A stretch of DNA of 12,762 nt, from assembly GCA_020053615.1 (NCBI GenBank), contig JAGVMW010000159.1, forward strand, positions 1 through 12,762. The letters are read 5' to 3'. Shown in pieces: positions 12,325 to 12,762 of this stretch. Position 1 is the stretch's first letter. Every line of letters starts with the position of its first letter. Under the pieces are notes generated by a model. That model made no database searches, was not told the origin of the DNA, and was given only the letters and a program-made list of their open reading frames with translations. Both the position numbers and the translations under genes were made by a program. This stretch comes from an archaeon (GTDB taxonomy: Archaea; Nanobdellota; Nanobdellia; Woesearchaeales; GW2011-AR9).

Positions 12325-12639
12325 ATGGCAACAACTACTACTGCAATTGCAGAGAGAACTTATAATGTTCCTTTACGCAAGCAATATCAGAAAGCTCCTA
12401 ATTGGAAAAGAACCGAGAGAGCTGTTAATGGTTTGAAAGCGTTCTTGAAACGGCATATGAAGTCCGATAATGTAAAGATTGGAACTAAGCTGAATGAACA
12501 GTTGTGGCTGCATGGATTGAAGAATCCTCCGCATCATGTGAAGATTACGGTTTCTAAAGATGATAAAGGTGTGGTTAAAGCAGAGTTGTTCGGTGTGAAG
12601 AAGGTTTCTAAGAAAGAAGTTAAGGAAGGGAAGAAGTAG
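12325..12639 (+). CDS. rpl31e: Large-subunit ribosomal protein eL31
   Basis: This 104-residue component of the archaeal large subunit sits near the peptide exit region. Recognisable family features are ERTYNVPLRKQYQKAPNWKRTERAVNGLKAFLKRHMK (10-46), VKIGTKLNEQLWLHGLKNPPHHVKI (50-74) and the short beta strand KAELFGVK (89-96). A lysine-rich tail ends the protein. It starts one base after the eL39 stop. In many archaea this cluster continues with aIF6; here the next 120 bases hold a palindrome and a fresh promoter-like site instead of an immediate coupled gene. Confidence 0.95.
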   Translation: MATTTTAIAERTYNVPLRKQYQKAPNWKRTERAVNGLKAFLKRHMKSDNVKIGTKLNEQLWLHGLKNPPHHVKITVSKDDKGVVKAELFGVKKVSKKEVKEGKK

Positions 12640-12654
12640 ATAATTGATTTAATT

Positions 12655-12670
12655 CTGTTAATATTAACAG
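12655..12670. terminator. Perfect 16-bp palindrome after the ribosomal operon
   Basis: CTGTTAATATTAACAG is fully self-complementary and lies 15 bases after the eL31 stop. A run of six T residues at 12692-12697 follows. It could help end the eS19-eL39-eL31 transcript, or be a two-fold symmetric operator for the next promoter. Confidence 0.45.
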
Positions 12671-12713
12671 TATCTCCGAAAGCGATTCACCTTTTTTGAG
12701 TAGTCAGAAAAAC

Positions 12714-12722
12714 CTTAAAATA
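12714..12722 (+). promoter_or_regulatory. TATA-like element at right edge
   Basis: CTTAAAATA, preceded by GAAAAAC, matches the promoter style of the window. A GTG codon at 12742, 24 bp downstream, would open a frame that runs off the edge after seven codons; too little remains to identify a gene. Confidence 0.4.
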
Positions 12723-12762
12723 GAAGATATATTCTCCCTTTGTGAATTCCGATAAACTTACA

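Noticed and set aside
12742..12762. Partial gene starting at GTG 12742
   Set aside because: A TATA-like box is well placed but only seven codons remain, and they do not match the expected aIF6 start. It is not called as a gene.
1..12762. CRISPR array, insertion sequence or prophage genes
   Set aside because: No regularly spaced direct repeats, transposase or phage structural genes were seen. The repeats present are scattered and palindromic.

Overview
The window is from an archaeon. It encodes archaeal/eukaryotic-type ribosomal proteins (eL43, eS19, eL39, eL31), RNA polymerase subunit P, prefoldin beta, a deoxyhypusine synthase-family protein, a diphthine-ammonia ligase domain, a Drg-type GTPase and a TrmB-family regulator. 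It also has a tRNA with bulge-helix-bulge introns and many genes preceded by a TATA box about 25-28 bp before the start codon, the spacing expected for leaderless archaeal transcripts. The AT-rich base use, compact gene spacing and fused or pared-down proteins fit a small-genome DPANN lineage (Woesearchaeota or Pacearchaeota-like). That placement is inference from style, not from a marker tree.

Layout. 1-178: non-coding, with hairpins. 179-1588 (+): AAA-type ATPase with a C-terminal nuclease-like domain. 1617-2834 (-): HemK2-like methyltransferase fused to a COG2112-type kinase-like domain. 2835-3067: a structured intergenic element closed by about 17 bp of inverted repeat. 3068-4129 (+): M24 aminopeptidase. 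4130-4475: a hairpin repeat, a 140-nt imperfect palindrome, and a second long hairpin beside a TATA box. 4476-4603 (+): tRNA-Pro(TGG) with two insertions. 4651-5344 (+): eL43, rpoP, prefoldin beta. 5354-6087 (-): TrmB-family regulator split by an apparent -1 frameshift at a classic slippery heptamer. 6128-6649 (-): minimal MscS-like membrane protein. 6726-7823 (+): Drg GTPase. 7865-9310/9343 (-): enlarged deoxyhypusine synthase-like protein. 9395-11683 (+): asparagine synthetase B fused to Dph6. 11708-12639 (+): eS19-eL39-eL31 operon. 12640-12762: palindrome, T-run and a promoter-like site for a gene beyond the edge.

The unifying theme is translation: ribosomal proteins, a tRNA, a ribosome-associated GTPase, and three enzymes of the kind that modify translation factors (HemK2 for release factor, DHS for aIF5A, Dph6 for aEF2). 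The DHS-like and Dph6 genes share one divergent promoter region. The strongest leads are the AsnB-Dph6 and methyltransferase-kinase fusions, the insertion-bearing DHS with an altered active-site motif, the TrmB frameshift signal, the doubly interrupted tRNA-Pro and the structured intergenic elements.
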